This document shows, one piece after another, positions 60,871-64,000 of a DNA stretch of 64,000 nt. Every line of letters begins with the position of its first letter. Positions within the stretch are counted from its first letter, which is position 1. The position numbers and the translations under genes were made by a program. The stretch lies in assembly GCA_964646625.1 (NCBI GenBank), contig CAZYHC010000005.1, positions 62,001 through 126,000 of the forward strand. Reading direction: 5' to 3'. Origin of the DNA: DAOULT01 sp964646625 (lineage in GTDB: Bacteria > Chloroflexota > Anaerolineae > CAZYHC01). Under the pieces are notes generated by a model. The model ran no database searches. It saw nothing but the letters and a program-made list of their open reading frames with translations, and was not told the origin of the DNA.

Positions 60871-61728
60871 TTACCCGCGCACCGCGCCGAAGGTCAGGCC
60901 ACGCACAATGTAGCGTTGCAGCAGGAGGGCGAAGATCAGCATCGGAAACACGCACACCGTGGCCGCCGCCGACAACGGGCCCCACAATATGCCGCGCTGG
61001 GTCCAGAAGCCGGCCACCCCTACGGTGATGGTGCGAGCCACATCACGTGTCAGCAGGAAGGCGAAAAGAAACTCGTTCCAACTGAAGATCAGGCAGAAGA
61101 TGGCCGTGACGGCGATGCCCGGGGCCGCCAGGGGCAACACCACCCGCCACAGCACCTGCAAACGCGAGTAACCATCCAGGCGCGCCGAATCCTCCAACTC
61201 CACAGGGATGTCCTGGAAGAAGGAGTGCAAGAGCCAGATAGCCAACGGGAGGTTAAACACGGTGTAACACACCACCAACGCACCCGGTCTATCCAGTCCC
61301 AGCGACAACGCCTGTCCGATGCTGGTGTTGCCGACCTCCTTGAAGATCACGAAGAAGGGGATGATCACAGCGATGGCCGGCATCATGCGGGTGGTGAGGA
61401 TGAAAAACATCAGATTCCCAGCGCCCGGGTTGTAACGGGCGAAGCTGTAGGAGGCCAGGCAGCCCAGCACGATGACCAGGCTCGTCGAGAGCAGCGACAC
61501 GATCAGCGAGTTCTTGATGAACATGGCGAAGTTGGCCTTTTCGAAGGCGTAGACGTAGTTGGTGAGGGTAGGCTCAAACGTCCACTTCGGCGGGCGGGTG
61601 AGGATGTCTGGCGGCGGCTTGAACGAGGTGGTGATCATCCAGTAGATGGGAAACAGGAAAAAGATCAAAAGGGCGATGACCAGCGTGTAGCGCACCAGAT
61701 CGGCCATGGTAAAGGTTTTGGCTTGCAT
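60871..61728 (-). CDS. Carbohydrate ABC transporter permease (MalG-type)
   Basis: A 285-residue permease with six helices and the coupling EAA loop EDSARLDGYSRLQVLWRVVLPLAAPGI-like segment near residue 185-210. The start at 61728 follows GGAGGAG. It pairs with the MalF-type permease 22 bases upstream. Confidence 0.94.
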   Translation of the reverse strand: MQAKTFTMADLVRYTLVIALLIFFLFPIYWMITTSFKPPPDILTRPPKWTFEPTLTNYVYAFEKANFAMFIKNSLIVSLLSTSLVIVLGCLASYSFARYNPGAGNLMFFILTTRMMPAIAVIIPFFVIFKEVGNTSIGQALSLGLDRPGALVVCYTVFNLPLAIWLLHSFFQDIPVELEDSARLDGYSRLQVLWRVVLPLAAPGIAVTAIFCLIFSWNEFLFAFLLTRDVARTITVGVAGFWTQRGILWGPLSAAATVCVFPMLIFALLLQRYIVRGLTFGAVRG

Positions 61729-61750
61729 CGTTGGCTCCTCCTTAAGTTAA

Positions 61751-62689
61751 TTACGCGCGCCGCGCCCGCTCGGCCTGGACGCGCATCATCGAGCGCAGCG
61801 CCACGCCGGTGAACACAACCGTCACGTACAGGAACAAGAGTGATATCGCGCTCCCGTGATCCAGTCTGAAATACTTCAGGCCAATGCGGTACAGGTAATA
61901 GGTCAGGGTCTCGGTCGCCGTCCCCGGCCCGCCGTGGGACAGCGACAAAATGGCATCGTACAGGCGGATGGCATCAATGGTGCGCAGCACGAAGACGAGC
62001 GTCAATACGGGCATCAGCATGGGGAAGGTGAGCCGCCGCAGTACCTGCCAGATTGACGCCCCGTCCAGTTCGGCGGCCTCGAAGGGCTCCTTGGGCAGCG
62101 ATTGCAAACCGGCCAGCACGATGAGGGCCACAAAGGGCGTCCACTGCCAGATGTCGAACACGATCACGCTCGGCATAGCCAGGTGGACGTCGCCCAGCCA
62201 GTTTTGTTCCGGGAGGCCCAGCGCCGACAGGATGCCGTTATAGACGCCGAAGTCGGGATGGTACATGTAGCGCCACACCAGGCCCACCGCGGCCGGCGCT
62301 GAGGCCAGGGGCAGTATCAGCAGGCTGCGCACAATGCCCTTGAACCAGCGCAGCTCATTCAGCAGGAAGGCAATCGCCACCCCCAACACCATCTCGATGC
62401 TGACGGCCCCAACGGCAAAGATGAGCGTGCGACGCGTTGATTCCCAGAAGATCCTATCATTCAGCGCAAAGCGGTAGTTGTCCAGGCCCACGTACGGCCC
62501 GATGCCCACCGCGCTGGTCAGGTCCACGTGGCGGAAGGAAAGGTCGATAGCGTAGAAGAGCGGAAAGAGCGCGAAGATGATGATGATGACCATGGCCGGG
62601 GCGATGAGCAGGATCGAATACCAGGTATCCGACATCACTCTCTTCGGCGCCCTGGCGGCCGCAGGTGTCTCTGGAGTTGTTACATCCAT
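61751..62689 (-). CDS. Carbohydrate ABC transporter permease (MalF-type)
   Basis: A 312-residue permease with six helices and an EAA loop (EAAELDGASIWQVLRRLTFP) near residues 210-230. The ATG at 62689 is chosen because AAGGAG lies 7 bases before it; a GTG two codons earlier is too close to that site. It is downstream of the binding-protein gene. Confidence 0.94.
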   Translation of the reverse strand: MDVTTPETPAAARAPKRVMSDTWYSILLIAPAMVIIIIFALFPLFYAIDLSFRHVDLTSAVGIGPYVGLDNYRFALNDRIFWESTRRTLIFAVGAVSIEMVLGVAIAFLLNELRWFKGIVRSLLILPLASAPAAVGLVWRYMYHPDFGVYNGILSALGLPEQNWLGDVHLAMPSVIVFDIWQWTPFVALIVLAGLQSLPKEPFEAAELDGASIWQVLRRLTFPMLMPVLTLVFVLRTIDAIRLYDAILSLSHGGPGTATETLTYYLYRIGLKYFRLDHGSAISLLFLYVTVVFTGVALRSMMRVQAERARRA

Positions 62690-62708
62690 TCTCACACTCC
62701 TTGCCCCG

Positions 62709-62743
62709 AGGGCATGGGGCCCCGCATGGGAGCCCCATGCCCT
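62709..62743 (-). other. Stable hairpin between binding-protein and permease genes
   Basis: Perfect 12-bp arms (62709-62720 and 62732-62743) with an 11-base loop, plus outer C/G pairs. Such stem-loops after a binding-protein gene usually protect its mRNA and keep its level above that of the permeases. Confidence 0.6.
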
Positions 62744-62773
62744 CTTGGGGAATGCTACGTTGCTATGTGGCTA

Positions 62774-64000
62774 CTACTTCCTCATCTGGACGCTCTTGTC
62801 GAAGATGTACGGACACGGTACAGGGCTGTAGTCGACGCCCAGGTGGTCGTTGGGAATCTCGCACGGGCCGCCGCAATGCAGCTCGATGGCTTCGGCCAGC
62901 TTCTGCATGGCTTCCTCGACCGAGTACTCGCCACTGGCGGCGGACGAGAACCAGGCGGTCTCCTCATCGTAGATCTTGCCACCCTGGGGCACGTAGTAGT
63001 AGTTGGGGTAGAAGTTGCACTCGGCGGTGTGATCGAGAACCTCCATCAGAGGCGGGAAGTGACCGGCCGCCAAGCGCCGACCCTCGAGGAATTCCGGATC
63101 GGTGAGGATGCTCATACGGCAGGTGCTGCCCCCGCCCTCGGCGAACTTGCGCTGCGCCACAGGGCCGGTGATCCACTTGAGGAACTCCCAGGCCTGGTCG
63201 GGGTGCTTGCTGTCGGCGTTCAGGGCCAGCGTCAAAGCCCCAACCCAGGTATGAGCACCTGGCGAGGTGGCGGCGCAGATCTCGGCCCCAGGCACCTCGT
63301 CCTCGGTCTTGACCATGTTGGGCCACTGGTCGAGGTAGAAGGCCGCGGTTTGGGCGATCAAGCCCTGGCGCATCTGGCCCACGACCTCGTCATAGGCCGA
63401 GGTCAGCGCTCCCGGCGGCGCATGGGGCAACAACTTGTCTACGTAAAGGTGGACCGCTTCGAGGAAGCCCGGCTCGGTCGTGCCGGGCATGCCGTCGTCC
63501 TTGATCAGATCCTGGTCCTGCGTCCAGGCAATGGACATCATCTCGTCCTGAACGTGAGGGAAGCGACCCGCCATCAGGCCGATGCCGTAGAACTCCTCGT
63601 CGATGGTTTCGCCCTTGAGCATCTCGCCCGGCTTGCGATGGAAGAACTCGGCGATGTCGGCCAGTTGATCGTAGGTCTGTGGGACGTCCAGGGGGTAGCC
63701 GTACTTCTCCTCGAAGGCTGCCATCTCGCCGGGATCCTCGAACAGGTCGCAGCGATAGAAGTAGCCCATGGTGAAGGTGTAGTAGGGTAGCCCCCAGACC
63801 TTGCCCTTCCACCGGCATGAGGCCTCGATCAGAGCCGGGTGGATGTCCTCAAACTGGACCTCCTCAGGGTCGCTGGCGGCGATGTAGTCGTCCAGGGCAA
63901 GGATGTAGCCGCTGTTAGCGAACTCGGCCTTCCAGCCCACGTCGTAGGTGATGATGTCGTAGGCGCCGGTGTCGCCCACGAACTCGATGACTTGCTTCTC
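62774..64000 (-). CDS. Extracellular solute-binding protein, family 1 (partial)
   Basis: The C-terminal 408 residues are visible; the N-terminus with its signal lies beyond the right edge, and the frame is open to the edge. Family 1 sugar-binding features include YDIITYDVGW, WKGKVWGLPYY, and ALTLALNADSKHPDQAWEFLKWITG with PVAQRKFAEGGGSTCRMS. It delivers the substrate to the two permeases and two ATPases that follow. Ligand by context: a polyol or sugar acid. Confidence 0.92.
   Translation of the reverse strand, partial: EKQVIEFVGDTGAYDIITYDVGWKAEFANSGYILALDDYIAASDPEEVQFEDIHPALIEASCRWKGKVWGLPYYTFTMGYFYRCDLFEDPGEMAAFEEKYGYPLDVPQTYDQLADIAEFFHRKPGEMLKGETIDEEFYGIGLMAGRFPHVQDEMMSIAWTQDQDLIKDDGMPGTTEPGFLEAVHLYVDKLLPHAPPGALTSAYDEVVGQMRQGLIAQTAAFYLDQWPNMVKTEDEVPGAEICAATSPGAHTWVGALTLALNADSKHPDQAWEFLKWITGPVAQRKFAEGGGSTCRMSILTDPEFLEGRRLAAGHFPPLMEVLDHTAECNFYPNYYYVPQGGKIYDEETAWFSSAASGEYSVEEAMQKLAEAIELHCGGPCEIPNDHLGVDYSPVPCPYIFDKSVQMRK

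Noticed and set aside
62528..63790. 420-residue frame opposite the solute-binding protein
   Set aside because: Overlaps two clear ABC transporter genes on the other strand and has no recognisable motif.

Overview
The window reads as part of a GC-rich chromosome of a Chloroflexota bacterium, most likely Anaerolineae-like. This is an inference from style, not from a marker gene. The signs are secreted proteins with T/P-rich linkers, SH3b, PKD, CARDB and WD40 modules, C-terminal Y-L-P-V/E tails, an exosortase/EpsI pair, Hanks-type kinases and many small intergenic palindromes. I saw no rRNA, tRNA, CRISPR array, transposase or phage gene.

Layout. 1-7112 (minus): the start of a Tat-exported peptide-type binding protein, two closely related orphan OmpR-type response regulators, and a 1406-residue PKD/CARDB surface protein. 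7369-8004: an SGNH hydrolase. 8229-17424 (plus): an envelope module with an SH3b/beta-propeller protein, a MacA-like adaptor, a MacB-like ATPase and permease, an SH3b lipoprotein, a Gly-rich exported protein, and a response regulator/histidine kinase pair. Three promoters here share the same three-heptamer, 11-bp-period operator, including the regulator's own promoter. 17919-26721 (plus): an unknown 807-residue protein coupled to a protein with two tandem Ser/Thr kinase domains, then two secreted propeller proteins. 26827-30091 (minus): EpsI, exosortase, and DhaL/DhaK behind an attenuator-like leader.

30509-39513 (plus): a cobalamin riboswitch with terminator, followed by a secreted alpha/alpha-toroid protein, two DUF4430 proteins (one membrane-anchored), and a full ECF transporter (T, fused A-A', S). 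The alpha/alpha barrel and DUF4430 are the two domains of animal transcobalamin and intrinsic factor. Here they are separate genes, which suggests an extracellular vitamin B12 capture system feeding an ECF importer. This is the most interesting locus in the window. A UspA-DUF389 membrane protein follows.

41590-64000 (minus): a long catabolic cluster. In transcription order it has a carbohydrate ABC importer with two different ATPases and a small membrane protein; an SDR; a tagatose-3-epimerase-like protein; a Yellow/MRJP-like propeller; a zinc alcohol dehydrogenase; KduD; an FGGY kinase; a DapA-like lyase; an orphan DhaK; a C_GCAxxG_C_C protein; KDG kinase; KDPG aldolase; a small lipoprotein; a fused alpha-beta plus a separate gamma subunit of a B12-dependent diol/glycerol dehydratase; a cupin; a second KDPG aldolase; and a second FGGY kinase. 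Together these suggest breakdown of a polyol or sugar acid through KDG/KDPG, with a cobalamin-dependent dehydration step that gives a metabolic reason for the B12 uptake operon.
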